A program made the position numbers and the translations under genes. Positions 1 through 7,039 of a stretch of DNA of 12,557 nt are shown here, one piece after another. Numbering within the stretch: position 1 is the stretch's first letter; each line of letters starts with the position of its first letter. The stretch comes from Planctomycetales bacterium (lineage in GTDB: Bacteria > Planctomycetota > Phycisphaerae > SM23-33): positions 1 through 12,557 of the forward strand of contig DAOVFI010000041.1 of the NCBI GenBank assembly GCA_030673005.1. The letters run 5' to 3'. The notes under the pieces were generated by a model. That model saw only the letters and a list, made by a program, of their open reading frames with translations. It had not been told where the DNA came from and made no database searches.

Positions 1-855
1 GACGCTATTACACCGTTTCAATACACGCCGGCTACGGAAGGACCTCCGGTCCGCAAGAAGCTCGATATGCCCGACGGGCTATGGATGCGGTGCCCGAAGT
101 GCGAGGCGATGCTGTTCCGCAAGGCCGTTGCAGAGAACCTCGAGGTCTGCCCGGAATGCGGCGCTCACTTCCGCGTCAGCGCCGCCGAGCGCATCAGGCA
201 GTTGACGGACCCCGACACGTTCGAGGAACTATTCGCCGACATCGCCCCCGACGACCCGCTCCATTTCGAGTGGCTCGGTCAGAGTTATGCCGAAAGGGTG
301 CGCATAGAGCAGAAAAAAACGTCCTCAACCGAGGCGGTTACCACCGGCGCCGCCTACATCAAGGGGCGGCGCGTGGCGCTCGGGGTGATGGACGGGGATT
401 TCCTGATGGGTTCGATGGGATCGGTGGTTGGCGAGAAGATCACGCTGCTGATCGAGCACGCTACCGATAACGCCCTTCCGCTGGTTATCGTCTGCATGTC
501 GGGCGGGGCAAGGATGCACGAAGGGGCGCTGAGCGTCATGCAGATGGCCAAGACCAGCGCCGCACTGGCAAGGTTCGACCAGGCCGGCGGACTGTTTATC
601 TCCGTCCTGACCGATCCGACCACCGGGGGGACAAGCGCCTCGTTCGCCATGCTAGGCGACGTCGTCATCGCAGAGCCGAAAGCAATGATCGGTTTCGCCG
701 GCCCGAGAGTCATCGCAAATACACTCAAGATCGAACTGCCGGAAGGTTTCCAGAGGGCGGAATTCCTGCTGAAACACGGCTTTATCGACCGTATCACGCC
801 ACGAAACGAACTAAGAAGCGAAATCGCACGCCTGATCGACTACTGCAAACCTTGA
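1..855 (+). CDS. accD: Acetyl-CoA carboxylase, carboxyltransferase subunit beta (5' end outside window)
   Basis: AccD pairs with AccA to transfer carboxyl from carboxybiotin to acetyl-CoA, giving malonyl-CoA for fatty-acid synthesis in the cytoplasm. The reading frame is open from base 1. The first ATG at 67 aligns with the internal 'IPEGVW-KC' region of known AccD proteins, so the real start is most likely upstream of the window and the 262-aa version from 67 is short at the N terminus. The family's four-cysteine zinc ribbon is visible as CPKC (codons at 91-102) and CPEC (148-159). The crotonase-like core has SMGSVVGEK, the SGGARMHEG oxyanion region, MQMAKTSAAL, SVLTDPTTGGTSASFAMLGD, AEPKAMIGFAGPRVI and LPEGFQRAEFLL. 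The stop is TGA at 853-855. The gene is convergent with the RNase E/G gene. Identity is very secure; only the start is unknown. Confidence 0.95.
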   Translation, partial: DAITPFQYTPATEGPPVRKKLDMPDGLWMRCPKCEAMLFRKAVAENLEVCPECGAHFRVSAAERIRQLTDPDTFEELFADIAPDDPLHFEWLGQSYAERVRIEQKKTSSTEAVTTGAAYIKGRRVALGVMDGDFLMGSMGSVVGEKITLLIEHATDNALPLVIVCMSGGARMHEGALSVMQMAKTSAALARFDQAGGLFISVLTDPTTGGTSASFAMLGDVVIAEPKAMIGFAGPRVIANTLKIELPEGFQRAEFLLKHGFIDRITPRNELRSEIARLIDYCKP

Positions 856-856
856 A

Positions 857-911
857 CAATTTCCAATTTCCAAATGCCAATTGACAATTGACAATTGGAA
901 ATTGAAAATTG
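857..911. repeat. AT-rich hairpin between accD and the RNase E/G gene, with iterated heptamers
   Basis: Arms 857-871 and 897-911 are inverted with one mismatch in 15. The centre (877-898) is itself palindromic and contains CAATTGA-type heptamers in tandem. It begins one base after the accD stop, in the convergent gap. No U-run follows directly on either strand, so it is not a textbook intrinsic terminator, although a transcript could fold and end here. The rest of the gap up to 961 contains a T-tract (about 949-957) and nothing coding. Confidence 0.75.
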
Positions 912-961
912 CTTCAATTCGTCCAGGCCTGCTACCGGTCAATAGATTCTTTTTTTCATTC

Positions 962-2866
962 CTACTCTTTACTTACCGTTGCAGTTTTTTTCTTCCGGCT
1001 TCGTCGAGGGCGGCGGCGTTTCTTTGTTTTTTTGCTTTTGGCGTCGGTTGTTTCCTTTTCTTTCTCGTCCTCGCCGGCGGCCTTGCCTTCCTTTGCAGCG
1101 GTCTTATCGGAGGTATCTTTATCGTCCTTGTCGGTTTTTTCGGCGGATGTTTTCTTTTTCCGGCCTCGGCGTCCGCGGCGGGATTTTTTCTTCTTTTTTT
1201 CCTCTTCCGGCGGTTCGACCTGAGCTGTTTCGTCCGTCGGCTCTTTCTGCACCTCGGCCGATCGCTTGCGGAAGACTGCCAGGTCGGCGAGTGTTACCTC
1301 CCGCGTCGGTATATCCTCGGGCCTTTCCGATAGCGCCGAAGTTGCTTTCCACTGGACTGCCGCACCACGGGGATCGGTGCAGGCAATCCGGACATCGCCG
1401 GCGGAAAGTTGCGACTCGGCATGAACGAGTATGCGTGTCTGCGAGACCTGTTCCAATTCGGTAACGTCTTCGCGGTGGTTGTTGAGGATTTGCTCAGCCA
1501 CCGCCGGCGTAACGGTTACCTCGATGCGCGCGATGTTCTCGTCGTTCGCGGCTAGTCGCAGCGTCCGCATTACAGCAAGCGCCTGCGATTCGGGCGACCT
1601 TACCCGCCCCGCTCCGCCGCAATGCGGGCACGAATAGGAAGTAGCGCTGGCCAGCGACGGCTTGACGCGCTGGCGGGTCATCTCGACAATACCAAACCGG
1701 CTCGTTCGCAGTATTTTCGTCCTGGCGCGGTCCTTCCCGGTCTCGGTTCGGAGGATCTTCTCGATCTGGCGGCGGTGTCCCTCCTCGATCATATCGATAA
1801 AGTCGATGATAATAACTCCGCCGAGATCACGCAGACGCAGTTGCCTGGGAATCTCGTGAGCGGCCTCGGAGTTTGTACGAAGCGCCATCGTCTCGGCGTC
1901 GGTGCTTTCGCGATACCGTCCGGAATTGACATCGATGGCCACAAGGGCCTCGGTCTGATCTATTACCAGCGATCCGCCGGCCGGAAGCGATACGCGGGGA
2001 GTATTAATCTTTTCGATTTCCTGCTCCAGTCCGAAGGCGTGGAACAGGCCGACTTCGCCGGTATAAAGGTCAACACGATTGTTCGTTCGCGGCATGATCA
2101 GGCGCAGGAACTCCTTGACTTTGCAGGAAACCGCTTCGTCGTCGCAGATGATCCGGCGGATGTCCGAGTTGAAGATGTCGCGGATCGTACGTATAACCAG
2201 GTCTGATTCCTGATATATCTCGGCCGGAGCGCGGGCCTGACTGCTGCGCTGCTCGACGTTCTTCCACAGTCGGACGAGGTAATGCATGTCCCGCTGGAGG
2301 TCGTGCCTGGACCTGTTCATCCCGGCGGTCCGCACGATGAAGCCCAGGTTCTCCGGCGGCTTAAGGTCCTCCAGGATCGTACGCATCTCCGTCCGCGCGG
2401 TTTCGTCTTCTATCTTTCTCGATACGCCCAGTCGCTGCAAACCCGGCATCAGCACGAGGTATCGACCCGGGATCGACAGGTACGTCGTCAGCGTCGCGCC
2501 TTTCGTTCCGATGCCGTCCTTTGTAACCTGGATGAGAATATCCTGCCCTCGCTGAAGGCACGTCTGGATCGGAGGGCGATCCCTTCGGGTACGCTTCTTG
2601 CCGACGGCCTCGAGTTGTTTCTGCTTGCCCGGAAAGTATTGCGGGTGCAGGTCGGAGATGTGAAGGAAGCCGTGTTTATGCCTGCCGAAATCGACGAACG
2701 CCGCTTGGATTGACGGCTCGACGTTCGTGATGCGCCCCTTGTATATGTTGCCGACCCGCGAGAGACTCGATGCTCGCTCGATATATAATTCGGTCATAGC
2801 CCCGTCGGTAACGATGGCAATTCTACACTCGTCCGGCTGGGCGTTTATCAACATTTCCTTTGTCAT
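962..2866 (-). CDS. rne: Ribonuclease E/G family endoribonuclease
   Basis: This single-strand endoribonuclease is expected to act in mRNA decay and rRNA/tRNA processing. From the chosen start it has 634 residues. An S1 domain (about 36-130) contains GNIYKG and AAFVDFG. The 5'-sensor motif IVRTAG is at 177-182. DNase I-like catalytic Asp residues are D312 (AIDVNSG) and D355 (IIIDFIDM), and the zinc-link CPHC is at 413-416. All keep the spacing of E. coli RNase E with a +9 offset. From about 540 a low-complexity tail alternates acidic and Lys/Arg-rich blocks (several KKKK, RRGRRGRK, RRRPRRSRKKK), probably disordered and RNA- or protein-binding. An upstream in-frame ATG at 2884 exists, but AAGGA at about 2877-2881 is well placed for the ATG at 2864-2866, which gives the family's MTKEMLIN start. 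It lies downstream of the DUF2344 gene in the same orientation. Whether it is an E-type or G-type enzyme cannot be settled; the tail is longer than in RNase G. Confidence 0.93.
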   Translation of the reverse strand: MTKEMLINAQPDECRIAIVTDGAMTELYIERASSLSRVGNIYKGRITNVEPSIQAAFVDFGRHKHGFLHISDLHPQYFPGKQKQLEAVGKKRTRRDRPPIQTCLQRGQDILIQVTKDGIGTKGATLTTYLSIPGRYLVLMPGLQRLGVSRKIEDETARTEMRTILEDLKPPENLGFIVRTAGMNRSRHDLQRDMHYLVRLWKNVEQRSSQARAPAEIYQESDLVIRTIRDIFNSDIRRIICDDEAVSCKVKEFLRLIMPRTNNRVDLYTGEVGLFHAFGLEQEIEKINTPRVSLPAGGSLVIDQTEALVAIDVNSGRYRESTDAETMALRTNSEAAHEIPRQLRLRDLGGVIIIDFIDMIEEGHRRQIEKILRTETGKDRARTKILRTSRFGIVEMTRQRVKPSLASATSYSCPHCGGAGRVRSPESQALAVMRTLRLAANDENIARIEVTVTPAVAEQILNNHREDVTELEQVSQTRILVHAESQLSAGDVRIACTDPRGAAVQWKATSALSERPEDIPTREVTLADLAVFRKRSAEVQKEPTDETAQVEPPEEEKKKKKSRRGRRGRKKKTSAEKTDKDDKDTSDKTAAKEGKAAGEDEKEKETTDAKSKKTKKRRRPRRSRKKKTATVSKE

Positions 2867-2889
2867 ACGATTGCGTTCCTTCATTTATT

Positions 2890-2917
2890 GCAGGCTGGGC
2901 CGACAGGCCCATCTTCC
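2890..2917. repeat. Family A palindromic repeat, half copy, in the DUF2344-rne gap
   Basis: The sequence contains CAGGCTGGGCC-GACA-GGCCCATCTT, matching the half-unit of the other family A copies except for one base. It fills most of the 54-bp gap between the DUF2344 stop and the RNase E/G start, so it should lie in the leader of the RNase E/G reading frame just upstream of its ribosome binding site. The GGGCC/GGCCC pair can form a small stable hairpin in the transcript. Confidence 0.8.
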
Positions 2918-2920
2918 TGA

Positions 2921-3601
2921 CTACAATTCACACTCAATCTTCGTTCTTTTCAATCTTGCGAGGATTTCATACTTTTGGCGCAGACCCAGCAGTTCCAGGA
3001 CCGGTCCTGGGCCAATTAATCCCGTCGGTCCGGTCTTCAGCGTGAAGCAAAGACAACCCGCATTTTCCTCGCCGGGTAATATCTCGATATTGCCGATACG
3101 ATCCCTGATGTCAACAACAGCGCCGGCGGGTTCCTTTTTTCGGCTTGAGGGCGCTCTGCGGCGCGGGACTTCCCATTTCTCCAGCCGGTCGAGCTCCGAA
3201 AGACGTTTTTCCATCCCGATCCGTTCCTTGCCGGTCAGCGCCAGTTCATACGTTACCGCCTCGGGCCGGACCTTCACGCCGGCAGACAGCGGCTCGGCTC
3301 GCAACAATCTCATGCCGCGAGGAAACTGCTCGCCCAAACGCAGCGACCAGTAATCATCCTCTAATTCACGGTCAAATTCCATCACCAGTAATTCGCAGCA
3401 ACTGAACAGACCCACCGGACGCGGCACCGACAAAGAAAACTTCGGCCTGGGATTAAAACCCTCTGAAAATCTTATCGGCAGTTGCGCCCTCGCCGCCGCC
3501 CGTTCACACAGACAGGCCATGTTGCGATGCGAGAGAAACCGCAAATCACCCTCTATGGTGAACCATACCGCCCACCGCGAAGATCGTACGTTATTACCCA
3601 T
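2921..3601 (-). CDS. DUF2344 (TIGR03936, radical SAM-linked) protein
   Basis: A 226-residue protein with the signatures of the DUF2344 family: GDLRFLSHRNM at 18-28 and SEGFNPRPKFSLSVPRPVG at 46-64. In many bacteria the family is fused to, or sits beside, a B12-binding radical SAM protein (TIGR03960) and lies directly upstream of an RNase E/G gene. Here the RNase neighbour is kept (54 bp downstream) but no radical SAM gene is adjacent; ptsI lies upstream instead. The molecular function is not established. The middle (about 130-155) is rich in Arg/Lys. The ATG start has no clear Shine-Dalgarno because family A repeat sequence comes right up to it, so the true leader may have been displaced. No transmembrane segment or signal peptide is seen. 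Confidence 0.85.
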   Translation of the reverse strand: MGNNVRSSRWAVWFTIEGDLRFLSHRNMACLCERAAARAQLPIRFSEGFNPRPKFSLSVPRPVGLFSCCELLVMEFDRELEDDYWSLRLGEQFPRGMRLLRAEPLSAGVKVRPEAVTYELALTGKERIGMEKRLSELDRLEKWEVPRRRAPSSRKKEPAGAVVDIRDRIGNIEILPGEENAGCLCFTLKTGPTGLIGPGPVLELLGLRQKYEILARLKRTKIECEL

Positions 3602-3607
3602 AGGCTA

Positions 3608-3700
3608 AAGGTGGGCCTGCCAGTGTAGGCTGGGCCGTCAGGCCCACCTTCCTGTCGCGAATGTCAAGGTGGGCCTCCGCTGCGCTCCGGCCCAGCCTAC
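3608..3700. repeat. Family A palindromic repeat, full copy plus extra half
   Basis: The full unit at 3626-3700 runs from TAGGCTGGGCCG to CGGCCCAGCCTA, with AAGGTGGGCCTCCGCTGCGC in its right half; the ends are inverted copies of one another. A further half-unit (AAGGTGGGCCTGCC) precedes it at 3608-3621. It occupies the gap between the ptsI stop (leftward) and the DUF2344 start. Sequence at 3701-3733 shows nothing else. Confidence 0.85.
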
Positions 3701-3733
3701 CTGCTACCTGCTCATGATAAACAATCCGCAATC

Positions 3734-5473
3734 CTAATACGCTTCCGGCAGCACCTGTCTTAACTGGTTTCTCAGGAAAGAGACAATTTGTTTATCTGAA
3801 TCGAAAGTAGAAACCTTTTTTGACACTTTTTTGGCTCGCTCTATTGTTACTGAGCGGATGACCTTTTTGAGTTCCGGAATTGCCGGCGGCGCAACAGAAA
3901 GCGTGCGCAGGCCCATTCCCAGCAGCAGGAGGATGTATTCCAGGTCGCTTCCCATCTCGCCGCAGAGAGTAACGCCAACGTCGTGTCGCTGTCCGGAGCG
4001 GATAACACCCTTTATCAGTCGCAACACAGCCGGATTGGCCGGCGTGAACAGCGGCGCGACCCTTTCGTTGGTCCGGTCCACCGCAAGGGTGTACTGGATA
4101 AGGTCGTTGGTGCCGATGCTGAAGTAATCGACCTCCTGGGCGAACTTGTCGCACTGCAACGCCGCCGAGGGTACTTCCACCATCATCCCGACCGGAACGT
4201 CCGAGCGAACGTCGATGCCCTCTTCCTCGAGGTCTTCCATAACGTCGCGCATAATCATCTTGGCCTGACGAAGTTCCATCAGGGTTGTAACCAGTGGAAA
4301 GAGGATCGAAACGTTCCCCTTGAGGCTGGCCCGCAGTATGGCGCGCAACTGCGTCTTGAACAGTTGCAGGTGATGGAAACAGAAACGGATGCTTCGCAGC
4401 CCCAGGAACGGATTCCGCTCCGGTACGGCGGCGCGGGCCTGTGTGTACTTGTCGGCCCCCAGGTCGAGCGTGCGGATAACCACGGGGCGCCCTTCCATGA
4501 TCTCGATTACCTTGCTGTATGCCCGGTAATGGTCTTCCTCGGTCGGCTCGGAGTTTTCCGTTCCCAGGTAGAGGAACTCCGTGCGGTACAGACCGATACC
4601 CTGCCCGCCCTTGGCGATTACGTTGGTGGCCTCGTCGGGAAACTCGATATTACCCAGCAGCGTTACTTCGTGCCCGTCCATCGTAACGGCCGGCAAGTCG
4701 CGGAGCTGGTCCAGCTCGCGGGCGAATTCAATCTGACGACGAAGGTGCTTCTGGTACTCGTCGATAGTTGATTCTTCCGGACTGATGATGACGATGCCGC
4801 GATTCCCATCGACTATCACCGTGTCTCCGGCGTCAACCGAGACGGTTACGTCGTTAAGCCCCACAACGGCGGGAATGCCGAGCGCGCGGGCGACGATAGC
4901 GGTGTGGCTGGTCCTGCCGCCGGCGTCCGTCGCCAGACCCAGAATGTGCTTGCGGTCCAGACCGGCAGTCTGGGAGGGCGTCAGGTCGTGAGCGAGCACC
5001 ACTACGTCCTCGGTAAGGTTCGAAAGCCCCTCCCGGCTTTCGCCTATCAGGCGTCTGAGGATACGCTTCTCTATGTCATAGACATCCTTGACGCGATCGG
5101 CCCAGAATTCCGGCATTTGAAGGAAATCCCTGGCGTACTCACGCAGGATGGTGGCGACGGCGAACTCGGCGGTTGTGTTCTCCGCCTTGATTTTCGCCCT
5201 GATCTTCTTCAGGAGCAATTCATCGACCAGCATCGCCAGGTGAAAATCGAAGATTGCGGCGGTTTCCGTACCAAGCTTGCTGGAGGTGCTGTCGCGCAGA
5301 TCGATTAATTCCTCGCGCGATGCGGCAAGGGCTTTTTCGAGACGGTCTATTTCGCCGTCGGCCTGGTTCGGACCGACGTGGCGCTCGGGTATGCGGTACT
5401 CCTCCGCATCCAGAACGACCGCCTGGCAAATTACCACGCCCGGTGAAACACCTACGCCCTTCTTGATCTCCAT
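3734..5473 (-). CDS. ptsI: PTS Enzyme I (phosphoenolpyruvate-protein phosphotransferase)
   Basis: Enzyme I takes phosphate from phosphoenolpyruvate and passes it to HPr, the first step of the phosphotransferase relay in the cytoplasm. The 579 residues are close to the usual 570-580. The N-terminal HPr-binding and phosphohistidine domain carries the active His190 in GGRTSHTAIVARALGIPAVVG. The C-terminal PEP-binding TIM barrel carries GLYRTEFL (R297), VIRTLDLGADK (R334), NPFLGLRSIR, DYFSIGTNDLIQYTLAVDR and the catalytic Cys504 in LCGEMGSD. No N-terminal GAF domain is present, so it is a canonical EI rather than EI-Ntr (PtsP). GAGAAG lies 6 nt before the ATG. It is the last gene of the leftward block, 153 bp after ptsH, with a heptamer hairpin in that gap. 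Confidence 0.96.
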   Translation of the reverse strand: MEIKKGVGVSPGVVICQAVVLDAEEYRIPERHVGPNQADGEIDRLEKALAASREELIDLRDSTSSKLGTETAAIFDFHLAMLVDELLLKKIRAKIKAENTTAEFAVATILREYARDFLQMPEFWADRVKDVYDIEKRILRRLIGESREGLSNLTEDVVVLAHDLTPSQTAGLDRKHILGLATDAGGRTSHTAIVARALGIPAVVGLNDVTVSVDAGDTVIVDGNRGIVIISPEESTIDEYQKHLRRQIEFARELDQLRDLPAVTMDGHEVTLLGNIEFPDEATNVIAKGGQGIGLYRTEFLYLGTENSEPTEEDHYRAYSKVIEIMEGRPVVIRTLDLGADKYTQARAAVPERNPFLGLRSIRFCFHHLQLFKTQLRAILRASLKGNVSILFPLVTTLMELRQAKMIMRDVMEDLEEEGIDVRSDVPVGMMVEVPSAALQCDKFAQEVDYFSIGTNDLIQYTLAVDRTNERVAPLFTPANPAVLRLIKGVIRSGQRHDVGVTLCGEMGSDLEYILLLLGMGLRTLSVAPPAIPELKKVIRSVTIERAKKVSKKVSTFDSDKQIVSFLRNQLRQVLPEAY

Positions 5474-5498
5474 GACAGTCTTCTCGATTGCCCGTTAT

Positions 5499-5576
5499 GT
5501 AATCGGTAATCGGTAATCGGTAATTGGTATTGCGTAAAAATCAGCATGCTTATACTAATTACTGGTTACTGATTAC
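5499..5576. repeat. Hairpin with tandem GTAATCG heptamers, between ptsH and ptsI
   Basis: The left arm (5499-5530) is about four and a half copies of a 7-bp unit (GTAATCG three times, then GTAATTG and GTAT). The right arm (5552-5576) is its inverted counterpart. Over 25 paired positions there are four differences, and each would be a G-U wobble in RNA read from the + strand but a C-A mismatch in RNA from the minus strand, which is the strand of the neighbouring genes. It ends 51 bp before the ptsH stop. Not followed by a U-tract. Confidence 0.8.
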
Positions 5577-5626
5577 TCGCTCTCTAAAAGGATAATCTTT
5601 TTTACCGGCAGAGTCTCGCCCTGGCG

Positions 5627-5884
5627 CTAATCTTCTCCGAAACCGGATTTCAGCAGTTCAGTCAGTTCCTCGACGGCCTGGTCTGCGTCGGGTCCGGCGG
5701 CGGTAATTCGCAGCCGGGTCCCCTTCTCGGCCCCCAGGGTCAGCATCGAGGTAACACTCTTTCCATCGACGACCAGGTCGCCCTTGATAACCTGTATCTG
5801 TGCTTCATATTTATTTGCCAGTTGCACAAATAACGTAGCGGGGCGCGCGTGCAGACCGTGCTGGTTCGTCAGCGTTATTTCCAT
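5627..5884 (-). CDS. ptsH: HPr phosphocarrier protein of the PTS
   Basis: HPr accepts phosphate from Enzyme I on a histidine and hands it to EIIA proteins. The 85 residues match the family length. The active His12 (His15 in E. coli numbering) is in HGLHARPA. Ser43 in GKSVTSMLTLG corresponds to regulatory Ser46, the target of HPr kinase where that enzyme exists; no hprK is in this window. The start at 5882-5884 has GAGAAGG six bases upstream. A longer reading to 6028 would add 48 residues encoded largely by a palindromic repeat and is unlikely to be real. It sits between ptsN (upstream) and ptsI (downstream). Confidence 0.95.
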   Translation of the reverse strand: MEITLTNQHGLHARPATLFVQLANKYEAQIQVIKGDLVVDGKSVTSMLTLGAEKGTRLRITAAGPDADQAVEELTELLKSGFGED

Positions 5885-5959
5885 CTCATACCTTCTCAAT
5901 ATTACCGGCAACTCCTCGTGTAAAGCCCGAAAAAAACAGGCGACAATGATTGACAATCC

Positions 5960-6098
5960 GTAGCCGGTAGCCCGCTTGCCACGCCGTAGCCTTAGCGAAG
6001 GCGGGTAGTCGGTATCCGGGAAAAACACATTCTTTTTACGGACTACCGGCTACCCGCCTTCGCTAAGGCTACGGCGTGGCAAGCGGGCTACGGGCTAC
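5960..6098. repeat. Family B long palindrome (perfect 42-bp core) between ptsN and ptsH
   Basis: Arms of about 59-60 bp (5960-6018 and 6039-6098) are inverted copies. The core 5967-6008 pairs perfectly with 6050-6091 over 42 bp. The loop of about 20 nt is A/T-rich. Arm ends consist of 7-bp units (GTAGCCG, GTAGCCC, GTAGTCG; on the right GGGCTAC repeated to 6104). The right end runs into the ptsN stop codon (TAG, complement of 6108-6110). The structure would be very stable in a ptsN-ptsH transcript. Confidence 0.9.
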
Positions 6099-6107
6099 GG
6101 GCTACTA

Positions 6108-6575
6108 CTAAGCCAGTTCGTCCGCCTCTTTGATGAGTTCTGTTATCGCCTTGGCCGTTGTGCTCTGGCGGAGGAAATTCCTGAACATATCCCGCTGCAC
6201 GTGTTTGAAGATTGTTTCCATCGCCTGAAGGTGCTCGTCGGGATCGTCCGGATTGGACAGCAGCAGGATAACTATGTACACGGGTTTGGAATCCAGCGCG
6301 TTGAAATCGATGCCCGAACTGGATCGTCCAATAGTTGCGACAACTCGCTTTGCCGACTTGATCTTCGCGTGCGGAAGGGCGACTCCCTTGCCGATTCCGG
6401 TAGTGGCCTGTTTTTCCCTTGCCAGAACCGCCGCAGTCGCCTCTTTGACGCTGCGGGCGGAAATTGCGCCGGCGTCCGCCATCGCCGACAGCAGACGTTC
6501 GATCGACTCATCACGCGAAACGTCGTCAAGGTCGGCAATAACGGCGTCGGTTACAATAATATCGGACAACTTCAT
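6108..6575 (-). CDS. ptsN: PTS EIIA domain protein, PtsN / fructose-type IIA
   Basis: A single-domain PTS IIA (fructose/mannitol/nitrogen class) that accepts phosphate from HPr. From ATG 6573-6575 it has 155 residues with the active His69 in TGIGKGVALPHAK, then the IVILLLSNPDDPDEHLQAM segment typical of the class. A TTG four codons upstream (6587) is also in frame, but GGAG at 6581-6584 lies 6 bases before the ATG and supports the shorter form. With no EIIB or EIIC nearby and hpf immediately upstream, a regulatory role like that of PtsN in proteobacterial PTS-Ntr is more likely than sugar transport; the actual target is unknown. The stop codon lies at the edge of the family B repeat. Confidence 0.9.
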   Translation of the reverse strand: MKLSDIIVTDAVIADLDDVSRDESIERLLSAMADAGAISARSVKEATAAVLAREKQATTGIGKGVALPHAKIKSAKRVVATIGRSSSGIDFNALDSKPVYIVILLLSNPDDPDEHLQAMETIFKHVQRDMFRNFLRQSTTAKAITELIKEADELA

Positions 6576-6596
6576 ATTATGCTCCAAATTGTATTG

Positions 6597-6719
6597 GTAG
6601 CCGGCTTGCCACGCCGCCTGCCTGCCGGCAGGCAGGTAGCCGGTAGAGGAAAAGTGGGACTGCGCTCTTTGCTCTGCGAAGCGCTACGCAAAGCAGAGTC
6701 GCTCCGTAGCCCAGCCTAC
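6597..6719. repeat. Composite repeat (family B fragment, 20-bp perfect palindrome, degenerate family A)
   Basis: The direct repeats GTAGCCGG at 6597-6604 and 6636-6643 flank a segment containing CTTGCCACGCC, as in family B, and a perfect 20-bp palindrome at 6617-6636. From about 6651 the sequence resembles a diverged family A unit (AAGTGGGACTGCGCTC to TAGCCCAGCCTAC) interrupted by an imperfect hairpin around GAAGCGC. The right edge overlaps the hpf stop codon. It separates hpf from ptsN. Confidence 0.7.
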
Positions 6720-7039
6720 TGGCTGCTCATCTCTTCATGTGTCGGCCCATGGCGGTCGCGCACCCGGTCTTTGTAACGGCGTAACTGCTGCTGGAGTTTG
6801 TGGGCGCACTGGTCCACGCAGGCGTACATATCCCGGCCTCGATTGTGCGCTACGAATACGCTTTTGCGCTTGCCTGTAGCGACCATCTCGACGAGGTGCT
6901 CGCCGGCTTCCATTGCAAAAGTTATGTCGATAGACTGAATGCCGCTGTAAAGTCGAGGCATCCCATCCACCTTTTCCCTGGCGTAGTTGTTCATTGCATC
7001 CGTCAATTCCACGTGTCGCGCTACAACCGATACATTCAC
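6716..7039 (-). CDS. hpf: Ribosome hibernation promoting factor (HPF/RaiA, short form)
   Basis: Binds the 30S decoding region of idle ribosomes and stabilises inactive ribosomes in starvation or stationary phase. The 107 residues correspond to a short HPF with the beta-alpha-beta-beta-beta-alpha core: MNVSVVARHVELTDAMNNYAREKV (helix 1), IDITFAMEAGEHLVEMVATGKRKSVFVAHNRGRDMYACVD (sheet) and a basic helix KLQQQLRRYKDRVRDRH. It lacks the C-terminal dimerisation domain of long HPF. The start is GTG (complement of 7037-7039), with AAGGGAG about 8 bases upstream, and it overlaps the DUF502 stop by 4 nt (GTGA), indicating translational coupling. Its TAG stop coincides with the first bases of a repeat unit (TAGGCTGGGC), so the last residues may have been altered by repeat insertion. 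Confidence 0.93.
   Translation of the reverse strand: MNVSVVARHVELTDAMNNYAREKVDGMPRLYSGIQSIDITFAMEAGEHLVEMVATGKRKSVFVAHNRGRDMYACVDQCAHKLQQQLRRYKDRVRDRHGPTHEEMSSQ

Noticed and set aside
354..797. 147-aa reverse-strand ORF over accD
   Set aside because: Antisense shadow of accD; no binding site and no recognisable domain.
857..911. Intrinsic terminator for accD
   Set aside because: AT-rich stem and no U-tract directly after it on either strand; kept only as a repeat hairpin.
881..2713. Several forward ORFs over the RNase E/G gene (for example 881-1333, 1622-2206, 2282-2713)
   Set aside because: The minus frame encodes a full, motif-complete RNase E/G. The Phe/Leu-rich forward peptides are just the complement of its Lys/Arg/Glu tail.
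3608..3700. CRISPR array from recurring repeats
   Set aside because: Repeats are palindromic, dispersed through many gaps and not regularly spaced with unique spacers; no cas genes.
3983..4771. 262-aa forward ORF over ptsI
   Set aside because: Shadow frame of a complete Enzyme I; no domain and no Shine-Dalgarno.
5885..6028. 48-residue N-terminal extension of HPr
   Set aside because: Encoded mostly by the family B palindrome; the start at 5884 has a good ribosome binding site and gives the normal HPr length.
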